Source: UBA4644 sp964646225 (GTDB lineage: Bacteria > Bacillota > Clostridia > Oscillospirales > Butyricicoccaceae). Taken from it: a stretch of 22,361 bases of DNA. The stretch covers positions 1-22,361 of the forward strand of contig CAZYAD010000024.1 of assembly GCA_964646225.1 (NCBI GenBank), read 5' to 3'. This document shows, piece after piece, positions 1 through 6,385 of the stretch. The notes beneath the pieces are model-generated. The model was not told the DNA's origin, did no database searches, and was given only the letters and a program-made list of their open reading frames with translations. Made by a program: the position numbers and the translations under genes. The stretch's first letter is position 1. Every line of letters begins with the position of its first letter.

Positions 1-91
1 AGATCATTGCGCCGATCCATACCATCGTGATAGAGCCCCAGCTCTGTCGTTCTTCAGCTTTGATCTCAAAGCCAGTTACTTGTTTTTTCAT
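1..91 (-). CDS. NCS1-type cytosine/nucleobase permease, N-terminal fragment (runs off the window)
   Basis: Only the first 30 codons are present. Reading from the ATG at 91 downwards gives a short charged N-terminus (MKKQVTGFEIKAEERQSWGS) followed by ITMVWIGAMI, which looks like the start of the first membrane segment. The pattern 'E-x-R-x-x-W/G-S' before a hydrophobic Trp/Gly-rich helix is typical of the NCS1 purine/cytosine/hydantoin permeases (CodB-like). A clear GAGGTGA ribosome binding site lies 6 bases upstream. The neighbour is a PucR-type regulator on the same strand, the usual regulator class for nucleobase or allantoin use, which supports a nucleobase-type substrate. It has its own promoter and is separated from pucR by a terminator. 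The family call is from a short stretch and the substrate is inferred. Confidence 0.6.
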   Translation of the reverse strand, partial: MKKQVTGFEIKAEERQSWGSITMVWIGAMI

Positions 92-139
92 ATTGATCAC
101 CTCGCATAGTATCAACCGGAGAGAATCCGATTTCCCCTA

Positions 140-168
140 ATTATAATGAATTGATGCTTTGAAAACAA
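140..168 (-). promoter_or_regulatory. Sigma-A promoter for the permease gene
   Basis: On the minus strand: TTGTTT (163-168), a 17-base spacer, then a perfect TATAAT (140-145). It lies about 50 bases upstream of the permease start and just after the pucR terminator, so the permease can be transcribed separately from its regulator. Confidence 0.75.
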
Positions 169-181
169 TATGTTATGGGAT

Positions 182-229
182 AAAAATTCTCCGTTCTCGT
201 TGTCTGAAAGGACAATGGGAACGGAGAAG
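182..229 (-). terminator. Rho-independent terminator of the pucR-type gene
   Basis: Arms at roughly 188-204 and 211-228 (TTCTCCGTTC... pairing with ...GGGAACGGAGAA, loop TGAAAG). On the minus strand they are followed by a T run (TTTTTAT). The hairpin begins directly after the regulator's stop codon at 231. Confidence 0.85.
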
Positions 230-230
230 G

Positions 231-1847
231 TTATTGTTTTTCGGAATTGTCTGCGGGAAGAGTCGACATGATGCGCTGCAACGCGAGCGCGTACAGAAGG
301 TTTTTCGACTGTGGAATGTCGCCTACATGAAAGCCAAGCAGGTCGCTTGCCTTTTGCAAGCGATACTTTACGGTGTTCTTATGGACAAAGAGGGCAGCGG
401 CGGTTTCTGTGATGCTGGAGTTTTCATCCAGCAAAAACACCGTGAGCGTTTTGATGATCTCCTCGCCGTCTTTTCGCAGCAAAATGGAATCGAGTGCCGA
501 GGTATACCGATGGACGCAGACTTTTCCCTGCGCGGCGATCTCGCAGCACTCTTTGACAAACTCGATCTCGGCGTTTGTGAAATACATGCGTGTGGGAAAG
601 ACTTTTGTGCTGTCTTCCAGATGTGCGCAGGTTGTCTCATAGGCGTATTTGGCGTCGGCTGTTTTTTGCAGCAGTGGGCAGCGCGTGACGCGGGCAGAGA
701 GCTGATTTTCTTTGCAGAACTGTGCGAGCGCATTGCTCCATTCGTTCATTTCCTTGAGCGTCCGGCTTCCGATGGGGAAAATAAGAATGTCATTTTCATA
801 ATGCTCACAGAGACCGATTGAGGTATAGAGTGAGGAAAGCTCCGCCACGGCCTTTGTCCACGGCGAAAGATTTTCCCCCGTTGGACTTCTTAGAATCCAC
901 ATATCGCTCAGGGATGTGACATCGATATGGTAGAGGTCACCAAGCCTTCGCATTTTAATTGGCTCATCAAGAATGATGGCTCTTGTGAGCTCGGACAGAT
1001 CGATCTGGTCGTGCGTCTTGCCCCAGACACCCATGCTTACGCGAACGCCGTCTACGACCTGCTTCCATAAAGTCTGATCGAGCCTGCCGTGCTCTGATAA
1101 GACGAACAGATACATGCGATGGTGGCTGCTTGTCTGGATCTCCGCCTTATGAGCCCAGAACTTCCGCTCTCCTGAAATTTCCCAGAAAGGCTCGTTCCCG
1201 GTGCGCTGGGCCTCATACTTGATGACAGACGGCCAGTCGAAGTCCTGATTTCTCGGCCAGGAGGCTGCACTTAAAATGTGGTATTCAGAATCCGTGATCA
1301 CAGCAGAGGCTCGCAGGCGGTCGCTTGTGATCTGCAGGATCGTTTTTACGCTCTGCTGTCCGGCGGGAACCTTTGTCATCTGCTCAAGAAGGTCGATCGT
1401 AAAGGTCGGGTTGTTCAGCTCATCGCGCACAATTGCGTCCATCACCTCATGGATCACCTCGCCGTAGCGAAGATTCGGCTCATTTTCCGGCATGCAGATC
1501 AGAACAAAATTGAGTTCGTCGGCAAGCGCGATGAGCCTCGGGTCTACTTTTGGCAAAATCAGGCCAACATAGTACAGAATGATCCCGACCTCGCCCGCCA
1601 GAGCGAGGCTGCGGATATTTGCGCACTGTGCGTCTACATCATCGGCAATGCTGCAAAAGCCGGTCAGGATCAACTCGCTGCCCCAGAAGTCGATGCTTTC
1701 AAAGAGCTTGCTCTGCATATCCGTCGGCGTAGCATATTCCAGCACCGTAATGCCAGTGACGATCCGGTTCAGGCTGCTGCGTCCGGCAAGAACACTTGCT
1801 CTGCGCAGACACGGCAGCTCCATCAGCTGTGAAACAGTCAGACTCAT
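231..1847 (-). CDS. PucR family transcriptional regulator
   Basis: A 538-residue protein with the layout of PucR/CdaR-like activators. The N-terminal PucR domain (about residues 1-125) opens with the family-typical MSLTVSQLMELPCLRRASVL and continues through an 'ILTGF...LALAGEVGIILY...LP' core. A middle region of about 300 residues follows. A C-terminal helix-turn-helix of the PucR type sits near residues 470-505 (TETAAALFVHKNTVKYRLQK, then LLGF). The length is normal for the family. PucR proteins usually activate purine, allantoin or amino-acid catabolic and transport genes, and the adjacent NCS1-type permease suits that. It starts at the ATG at 1847, with a weak GGAGTGG site upstream and a good promoter at 1889-1917. 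The effector cannot be read from the sequence. The reading frame is less GC-rich than the genes beyond 2300. Confidence 0.9.
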   Translation of the reverse strand: MSLTVSQLMELPCLRRASVLAGRSSLNRIVTGITVLEYATPTDMQSKLFESIDFWGSELILTGFCSIADDVDAQCANIRSLALAGEVGIILYYVGLILPKVDPRLIALADELNFVLICMPENEPNLRYGEVIHEVMDAIVRDELNNPTFTIDLLEQMTKVPAGQQSVKTILQITSDRLRASAVITDSEYHILSAASWPRNQDFDWPSVIKYEAQRTGNEPFWEISGERKFWAHKAEIQTSSHHRMYLFVLSEHGRLDQTLWKQVVDGVRVSMGVWGKTHDQIDLSELTRAIILDEPIKMRRLGDLYHIDVTSLSDMWILRSPTGENLSPWTKAVAELSSLYTSIGLCEHYENDILIFPIGSRTLKEMNEWSNALAQFCKENQLSARVTRCPLLQKTADAKYAYETTCAHLEDSTKVFPTRMYFTNAEIEFVKECCEIAAQGKVCVHRYTSALDSILLRKDGEEIIKTLTVFLLDENSSITETAAALFVHKNTVKYRLQKASDLLGFHVGDIPQSKNLLYALALQRIMSTLPADNSEKQ

Positions 1848-1888
1848 GAGAATACCACTCCAGAAAAGAGAAAATAAAAGACAAATCT

Positions 1889-1917
1889 ATCATAGCACGG
1901 ACAGCGGATTTTTTCAA
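1889..1917 (-). promoter_or_regulatory. Sigma-A promoter for the PucR-type regulator
   Basis: Minus strand: TTGAAA (1912-1917), 17-base spacer, TATGAT (1889-1894). The start codon at 1847 is about 35 bases past the expected transcription start. Confidence 0.75.
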
Positions 1918-2221
1918 ACATTGCAAAAAGAACCATTACCGAAACAGAACTTGGTATTCCTTACACGGTTAAAAGGTAGACGACGCACTGCAGCGGTTTC
2001 ACAGATAAGCACCAGAAAACGATACAGAAACCGGGCACAGCCGAGAGTATCGGCTATGCCCGGTTTGCAAGTTCGATTTGTGTAGCAGCGGTCATCCACA
2101 GGCGCGATCCATCGATTTCTCTACGCCATTTCTGTCTGGAGCAGCATGGCGGTACACGCATGTGTACATGAGACGGTTTTGATTTTCTGAATAGAATTTT
2201 CTGGATATTTTGGAAAACCCC
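1918..2221. other. Intergenic stretch without a convincing gene
   Basis: This divergent intergenic region lies between the regulator (minus) and the feo operon (plus). No reading frame in either strand resembles a protein family, and none has a good ribosome binding site. It holds a 39-bp interrupted palindrome (2028-2066) and a small perfect inverted repeat (GTACAC, spacer GCAT, GTGTAC, at 2152-2167). Base composition changes across it: AT-richer on the left, GC-rich beyond the feo promoter. Confidence 0.6.
2028..2066. repeat. 39-bp interrupted palindrome (hairpin)
   Basis: Arm AAACCGGGCACAGCCGA (2028-2044), loop GAGTA, arm TCGGCTATGCCCGGTTT (2050-2066). The 17-base arms have a single mismatch. 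There is no clean T run on either side and no obvious gene ends here. It could be an orphan terminator, the remnant of a lost gene's 3' end, or a protein binding site. Confidence 0.7.
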
Positions 2222-2250
2222 TTGACAAACGGGCGTTGGGCGGCTATGAT
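2222..2250 (+). promoter_or_regulatory. Sigma-A promoter of the feo operon
   Basis: TTGACA (2222-2227), 17-base spacer, TATGAT (2245-2250). The expected transcription start near 2257 falls at the edge of the first GTTAG-N6-CTAAC operator, so a bound repressor would block initiation. Confidence 0.88.
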
Positions 2251-2257
2251 AAGAAAG

Positions 2258-2273
2258 GTTAGCGGAGGCTAAC
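2258..2273. promoter_or_regulatory. Operator 1 of feo operon (DtxR/IdeR-like inverted repeat)
   Basis: Perfect inverted repeat GTTAGC-GGAG-GCTAAC placed right after the -10 element. It shares the pattern GTTAG-N6-CTAAC with two further sites in this operon. The half-site GTTAG/CTAAC resembles half-sites of the metal-dependent DtxR/IdeR family more than the Fur box. The regulator assignment is inference. Confidence 0.75.
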
Positions 2274-2289
2274 ACCTTTTTACTCCGTG

Positions 2290-2307
2290 GGTTAGCTCAT
2301 TCTAACC
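2290..2307. promoter_or_regulatory. Operator 2 of feo operon (DtxR/IdeR-like inverted repeat)
   Basis: GGTTAG-CTCATT-CTAACC, in the 5' leader of feoA. Its centre is about 33 bp, close to three helical turns, from operator 1, so two regulator dimers could sit on the same face of the DNA. Confidence 0.7.
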
Positions 2308-2334
2308 AAATGCTGAACGAACGAGGTGAAGACC

Positions 2335-2547
2335 ATGACTTTGAATGAGGCGCAGGAGGGCAAGGAGTACATCATCCGCCAGATCGAGACCGAGGATGAG
2401 GAGCTGGACGACTTCCTTTTCTCGCTGGGCTGCTATAGCGGAGAGCCCATCACCGTCGTTTCCCGCAAGAAAAACAACTGCGTGGTGGCCATCAAGGACG
2501 GCCGCTACAACATCGACAGTCAGCTGGCGGGAGCCATCCGCATCTGA
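2335..2547 (+). CDS. feoA: FeoA, ferrous iron transport accessory protein
   Basis: A 70-residue SH3-like FeoA protein, cytoplasmic, that supports FeoB-mediated Fe(II) uptake. The sequence has the FeoA pattern: short N-terminal strand, 'IIRQIETEDEELDDFLFSLGCYSGEPITVV', then 'NNCVVAIKDGRYNIDSQLAGAIRI', where the last strand matches the family's 'alg..lA..I.V' ending. The chosen ATG at 2335 is six bases after GAGGTGA (2323-2329). An in-frame GTG at 2326 overlaps that site and is not used here. It is first in the operon with feoB, 146 bases before it. Promoter, two operators upstream and a third downstream suggest iron-dependent repression. Length and position make the call secure. Confidence 0.92.
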   Translation: MTLNEAQEGKEYIIRQIETEDEELDDFLFSLGCYSGEPITVVSRKKNNCVVAIKDGRYNIDSQLAGAIRI

Positions 2548-2591
2548 TACCCCATTTCCAGGACGACCGACCCGTTCGTCTGTGCACAGGG

Positions 2592-2607
2592 GTTAGTCTA
2601 AACTAAC
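2592..2607. promoter_or_regulatory. Operator 3, between feoA and feoB
   Basis: GTTAG-TCTAAA-CTAAC, the same 16-bp inverted-repeat pattern as the two sites upstream of feoA, in the 146-base gap before feoB. It may control an internal feoB promoter. Only weak -35/-10 candidates are visible there (for example TTCGTC at 2575 and TAAACT at 2599), so the promoter is not asserted. Confidence 0.7.
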
Positions 2608-2693
2608 TTTATTGTTCACAAAAACAGCACCCGATCCCCTGGATCAGAAGAGCGTTTTATGATTTGCAGAGAAATACAGAGGAGGAACCTACC

Positions 2694-4724
2694 GTGAGAA
2701 TCGCATTGACCGGTAACCCCAACAGCGGGAAAACCACCATGTACAACGCCCTCACCGGCCGGAATGAAAAGGTCGGCAACTGGGCCGGCGTTACCGTGGA
2801 ACGCAAAGAGCACCCCATCAAAAAGAGCTTCTGGGATGGAGCCGAGGAGCTGATCGCCGTGGATCTGCCCGGCGCTTACTCCATGTCGCCCTTCACCTCG
2901 GAGGAGAGCATCACCAGCTCCTATGTGAAGAACGAGCATCCTGATGTGATCATCAACATCGTGGACGCCACCAATCTGAGCCGCAGCCTGTTCTTCACCA
3001 CCCAGCTGCTGGAGCTGGGCATCCCCGTGGTGGTGGCGCTGAACAAGGCCGACATCAACGAAAAGAAGCAGACGAAGATCGACGCTGCCGCCCTCTCCGC
3101 CAAGCTGAACTGCCCCGTGGTGGACACTGTTTCCACCGCTGCCGCCGGTCTGCGGGAGGTGGTCAAGGCCGCTGCCGCGCAGAAGGGCAAGGGCCAGAAG
3201 GCGCCTTATGTCCAGGGCGACATCGACCTGACCGACAAGGCTGTGGTCAGCGAGGCCGACCGCAAGCGCTTTGATTTTGTGAACAAGCTGGTGTCCTCTG
3301 TGGAGACCCGCAAGGTCCTGACCCGGGAGAAAAACTCGCAGGATAAGATCGATGCCGTGCTGACCCATCCCGTGGGCGGCCTGCTGATCTTTGCCGCCGT
3401 CATGTTCCTGGTGTTCCAGATCTCTCAGGCGTGGGTCGGCCCCTGGATCGCCGAGGGCCATGAGTTTGAGAGCGGAACCACCATTCCCGGGCTGGTGAAC
3501 CTGATTGATGCCTTTAAGGATTGGGTAGCCGGTGCGCTGGAGGGCGGCAACGACTTCCTGGTGGCACTGCTCACCGAGGGCATCATCGGCGGCGTCAGTG
3601 CCGTGGTGGGCTTCCTGCCGCTGGTCATGGTGATGTACTTCCTGATCTCCCTGCTGGAGGACTGCGGTTATATGGCCCGCGCCACCACCGTGCTGGATCC
3701 CATCTTCAAGAAGGTGGGCCTGTCGGGCAAGTCGGTCATTCCCTTTGTCATCGGCACCGGCTGCGCCATCCCCGGCGTTATGGCCTGCCGCACCATCCGC
3801 AATGAGCGGGAGCGCCGTGCCACTGCCATGCTGACCCCCTTTATGCCCTGCGGCGCCAAGCTGCCGGTCATTGCCCTGTTCTCCGGCGCGTTCTTTGCGG
3901 ACGCCAGCTGGGTGGGTACCCTGATGTATTTCGTGGGCATTGCCCTGATCCTGCTGGGCGCGCTGCTGGTGAACAAGATCGCCGGTTACAAGTCCCGCAA
4001 GTCCTTCTTCATCATTGAGCTGCCCGAGTACAAGGTCCCCTCTCTCAAGCGCGCCTGCAAGGATATGCTGTCCCGCGGCAAGGCGTATATCGTCAAGGCC
4101 GGTACCATCATTCTGGTTTGCAATGCGCTGGTGTACATCATGCAGTCCTTTAACTGGAGCTTCCAGCTGGTGGAGGAGGGCGCGGAAAGCACCTCCATCC
4201 TGGCTTCCATCGCCGGGCCCATCGCCACGCTGCTGATCCCCATCATCGGCATCAAGGCCTGGCAGCTGACTGCCGCCGCCGTCACCGGCTTTATCGCCAA
4301 GGAAAATGTGGTGGGTACGCTGGCCGTGTGCTATGGTGTTTCCAACCTGATTGATACCGATGAGCTGGCTCTGGTGGAGGGCGCCGGTACCGAGGTGGCC
4401 GCCATCTTCGGCATCACCAAGGTGGCCGCGCTGGCTTATCTGATGTTTAACCTGTTCACGCCTCCCTGCTTTGCCGCACTGGGCGCGATGAACTCTGAGA
4501 TCAACGACCGCAAGTGGTTCTGGGGCGGCGTGGCGCTGCAGTTTGCCACCGGCTTCACCGTAGCATTCCTGGTGTACCAGATCGGCACCCTCATCACCAC
4601 CGGCTCTCTGGGTGCCGGATTTGTGGGCGGCCTGATCGCCGTGCTGATCTTTGCAGCTGTGCTGGTGTATCTGTGCCGCAAGGCCGAAAAGAGCCTGCAG
4701 GCTGAGTACGCCCTGAAAAAGTAA
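2694..4724 (+). CDS. feoB: FeoB, GTP-dependent ferrous iron transporter
   Basis: A 676-residue Fe(II) permease of the cytoplasmic membrane. The N-terminal G domain shows G1 GNPNSGKT (residues 7-14), a G2 Thr near 34, G3 DLPG (57-60) and G4 NKAD (117-120). A helical spacer (about 165-230) follows, then the membrane core with both FeoB gate regions. The first has GTGCAIPGVMACR followed by FMPCGAKLPVIALF with the conserved Cys; the second is around KENVVGTLAVCYG. The length is normal. The start is set at GTG 2694, eight bases after GAGGAGGA; a TTG at 2664 would be upstream of that site. It lies downstream of feoA and six bases before a Cys-rich small protein. Confidence 0.96.
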   Translation: MRIALTGNPNSGKTTMYNALTGRNEKVGNWAGVTVERKEHPIKKSFWDGAEELIAVDLPGAYSMSPFTSEESITSSYVKNEHPDVIINIVDATNLSRSLFFTTQLLELGIPVVVALNKADINEKKQTKIDAAALSAKLNCPVVDTVSTAAAGLREVVKAAAAQKGKGQKAPYVQGDIDLTDKAVVSEADRKRFDFVNKLVSSVETRKVLTREKNSQDKIDAVLTHPVGGLLIFAAVMFLVFQISQAWVGPWIAEGHEFESGTTIPGLVNLIDAFKDWVAGALEGGNDFLVALLTEGIIGGVSAVVGFLPLVMVMYFLISLLEDCGYMARATTVLDPIFKKVGLSGKSVIPFVIGTGCAIPGVMACRTIRNERERRATAMLTPFMPCGAKLPVIALFSGAFFADASWVGTLMYFVGIALILLGALLVNKIAGYKSRKSFFIIELPEYKVPSLKRACKDMLSRGKAYIVKAGTIILVCNALVYIMQSFNWSFQLVEEGAESTSILASIAGPIATLLIPIIGIKAWQLTAAAVTGFIAKENVVGTLAVCYGVSNLIDTDELALVEGAGTEVAAIFGITKVAALAYLMFNLFTPPCFAALGAMNSEINDRKWFWGGVALQFATGFTVAFLVYQIGTLITTGSLGAGFVGGLIAVLIFAAVLVYLCRKAEKSLQAEYALKK

Positions 4725-4730
4725 GCGCCT

Positions 4731-4886
4731 ATGGAGACCGTCATCGCTGCCGTTGCGGTGCTGAGCATTTTGGGCCTGGCGGCCGGATATCTCATCCGCG
4801 CCAAGAAAAAGGGCGAGCACTGCGTGGGCTGCCCCTACAGCAAGACCTGCGCCTCCTGCAAGCAGGGCGGATGCGGTCACTGCTGA
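4731..4886 (+). CDS. FeoB-associated Cys-rich membrane protein (51 aa)
   Basis: A small gene starting six bases after the feoB stop codon. Residues 2-22 (ETVIAAVAVLSILGLAAGYL) form one membrane helix, followed by a basic stretch and a tail with six cysteines (31, 34, 40, 43, 48, 51) in a C-x2-C, C-x2-C, C-x2-C layout. This matches the short Cys-rich membrane proteins that follow feoB in many Clostridia (the Pfam 'FeoB_associated' type). The role is not settled: metal or Fe-S binding near the transporter, or a FeoC-like function, are possibilities. There is no strong ribosome binding site, so translation is probably coupled to feoB. The call rests on position, size and cysteine spacing. Confidence 0.85.
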   Translation: METVIAAVAVLSILGLAAGYLIRAKKKGEHCVGCPYSKTCASCKQGGCGHC

Positions 4887-4900
4887 AACAAACGAACAAC

Positions 4901-4939
4901 AGAAGATCCCGTGGAGCCAACCGCTCCACGGGATCTTCT
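4901..4939 (+). terminator. Probable terminator of the feo operon (17-bp perfect hairpin)
   Basis: Perfect 17-base arms (4901-4917 and 4923-4939) around the loop CAACC, 14 bases after the last feo gene. The T run is poor (TCTGCTTAT), so termination is likely but not textbook. The same palindrome recurs at 5132-5166. Confidence 0.6.
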
Positions 4940-5166
4940 GCTTATCGAAAAAGCCAAAGCTGACACTCAGTCAGCTTTGCTTGCCAATTTGTTTTTGGCC
5001 GTGACCTGTGAGATCATGGTCAAAAACACCTTGCCCCGCCGGATTTTCCGCAGAAAATCCGGCGAAAACCGGCCCGCAGGCCGGAGCCAAACCTGTCAAA
5101 GAACCCAGCAAAGCGGTTCTTTGACAGTCTCAAGATCCCGTGGAGCCAACCGCTCCACGGGATCTT
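4903..5166. repeat. Array of seven consecutive hairpins bounded by two identical 35-bp palindromes
   Basis: No gene is seen here. Consecutive inverted repeats fill the gap between two convergent genes. (1) 4903-4937, the 35-bp palindrome starting AAGATCCCGTGG. (2) 4956-4978, AAAGCTGAC/GTCAGCTTT. (3) 4991-5027, a weaker GTTTTTGGCC/GGTCAAAAAC. (4) 5038-5063, perfect 11-bp stem GCCGGATTTTC with loop CGCA. (5) 5069-5084, CCGGCC with loop CGCA. (6) 5094-5126, perfect 12-bp stem TGTCAAAGAACC. (7) 5132-5166, an exact copy of the first palindrome. Hairpin 7 is followed by TTTTCTG and could act as a back-up terminator for the feo operon. The layout resembles a mosaic REP/MITE-like element. No target-site duplication is evident. 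Confidence 0.75.
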
Positions 5167-5184
5167 TTCTGTAGTTTTATGTGT

Positions 5185-6243
5185 TTACAGACTTCCGGTT
5201 TGCTTGACCCTCTGCCAGTTGCGCACCAGGAAGATCAAAAAGGGGATGCTGGCATAACCGAACACGGGATACACCACGCCGATAAGATTGCCAAAGCCCA
5301 GCAGGCTGAGGGCATAGGCGGCAAAGAGCATCACGGTGGTGTAGGGCTTGTGATGGATGGCCATTTTGCGCCAGTGCAGGGCGATCTGGTTGACCACCGC
5401 CGTCATGGCGGCCAGACAGGCGCTGAACATCCCCAGCCCCATCAAAAGGCCGTAGCCGGCCTCCAGCGCCGGATGCAGCTGGCCCGCCAGCGTGGCCATG
5501 GGCAACTCGGTCAGCCCCACGGCAGGGAAGATCGCCATGGCGGCGATCATGCTCCAGGCCAGCACGATCAGCAGCCCGCTGCCCAGCCCCAGACCCCGCC
5601 GGACAGGCTTTTCGCCGTCCAGCAGCTTTGCGGTGGGCACCAGCACCGAAACGGAGCCAAACAGATTGTAGGCGGCATAGGTGACAAAGCCCACCACCCA
5701 GTTGGGCATCAGGGGAGAGACACTGCCGCTGGCCGGTGCAAAGGAAAAACCGCCCCGGAGCATCGCGGCCACAGCCAGCACCACCGCCACCACGGTGGTG
5801 GCAGGCACCAGAAGGGAAAAGACAGCCACCAGCCCCTGCATCCCCAGCAGCGCCACCAGCGACACCACAACGGTGAACAGAAGCCCGGCCAGCCAGGCGG
5901 GCAGCCCCAGCAGCTGATGCAGCAGGGAAGAGGCCCCGGCAATCATGATCACCGACACGCCAAACAGCAGCAGTCCCTGCATGGCAGAAACCAGCGCCCG
6001 CAGTCGCGGCCGGTCGCCGGGGGTCATCAGGCGGCCCATATCCTCCACCCCGGTGACCTGGATCAGCCGCAGATTGGCGTAATTCACATAAAAGAACAGG
6101 GCGGCCGTCCCTAAAAAACCCAGCAGTCCCACCGGGCCGAAGCAGGCGAAAAACTGCCACAGCTCCTGCCCGGAGACAAACCCCGCTCCCAGAAAGACGC
6201 CGGTATAGGACATGGCCAGCTGCCTGGCCGAGATCTTTTTCAT
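5185..6243 (-). CDS. YkvI-like polytopic membrane protein (APC-type fold, possible transporter)
   Basis: A 352-residue integral membrane protein with about ten hydrophobic segments spanning the whole length. Near the N-terminus, 'YTGVFLGAGFVSGQE' has the Gly-rich unwound-helix look of APC/LeuT-fold transporters and is the typical opening of the YkvI family. The rest is hydrophobic helices joined by short loops, ending in a basic tail (RNWQRVKQTGSL). The start is the ATG at 6243, preceded by GAGGTG; an upstream in-frame ATG at 6273 precedes this site and lies within the leader. The promoter is at 6291-6319. It is a single-gene unit between the hairpin array and the lipid operon. The substrate is unknown. 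Confidence 0.75.
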   Translation of the reverse strand: MKKISARQLAMSYTGVFLGAGFVSGQELWQFFACFGPVGLLGFLGTAALFFYVNYANLRLIQVTGVEDMGRLMTPGDRPRLRALVSAMQGLLLFGVSVIMIAGASSLLHQLLGLPAWLAGLLFTVVVSLVALLGMQGLVAVFSLLVPATTVVAVVLAVAAMLRGGFSFAPASGSVSPLMPNWVVGFVTYAAYNLFGSVSVLVPTAKLLDGEKPVRRGLGLGSGLLIVLAWSMIAAMAIFPAVGLTELPMATLAGQLHPALEAGYGLLMGLGMFSACLAAMTAVVNQIALHWRKMAIHHKPYTTVMLFAAYALSLLGFGNLIGVVYPVFGYASIPFLIFLVRNWQRVKQTGSL

Positions 6244-6290
6244 AGAGCACCTCGGATCACATATGGTCGGCACAGAGCCGCCAAATTGAA

Positions 6291-6319
6291 ATTATAGCAG
6301 AAGCAGCGGTACTGCGCAA
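6291..6319 (-). promoter_or_regulatory. Sigma-A promoter of the YkvI-like gene
   Basis: Minus strand: TTGCGC (6314-6319), 17-base spacer, perfect TATAAT (6291-6296). It sits directly after the lipid operon terminator, so transcription restarts here. Confidence 0.75.
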
Positions 6320-6321
6320 CC

Positions 6322-6357
6322 AAAAAGCCCGATTTTCCGGCGAAAATCGGGCTTTTT
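6322..6357 (-). terminator. Rho-independent terminator of the lipid operon
   Basis: Perfect 16-base arms (AAAAAGCCCGATTTTC and its complement) around the loop CGGC, ending in a run of T on either strand. It lies 29 bases after the acyl-CoA synthetase stop codon. Confidence 0.9.
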
Positions 6358-6385
6358 CGTGTAATATAGATGGGGGTACTGCGCC

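Noticed and set aside
2258..2307. Fur box upstream of feoA
   Set aside because: The inverted repeats do not match the GATAATNATTATC-type Fur pattern; the GTTAG/CTAAC half-sites fit a DtxR-like protein better.
2664..2693. Upstream TTG start for feoB
   Set aside because: It would place the strong GAGGAGGA site inside the gene; the GTG at 2694 sits eight bases after that site and matches the family N-terminus.
2616..4880. Long minus-strand open frame opposite feoB (about 750 codons)
   Set aside because: It is antisense to the unmistakable feoB, has a His/Gln/Gly-rich composition typical of GC-rich shadow frames, lacks a ribosome binding site and resembles no family.
4903..5166. CRISPR array or insertion sequence
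   Set aside because: The hairpins are mostly different from one another and not regularly spaced, there is no transposase gene, and no target-site duplication was found.
5140..6114. Plus-strand frame opposite the YkvI-like gene
   Set aside because: Begins inside the terminal hairpin of the array and is extremely His/Gln/Gly-rich; a shadow frame.
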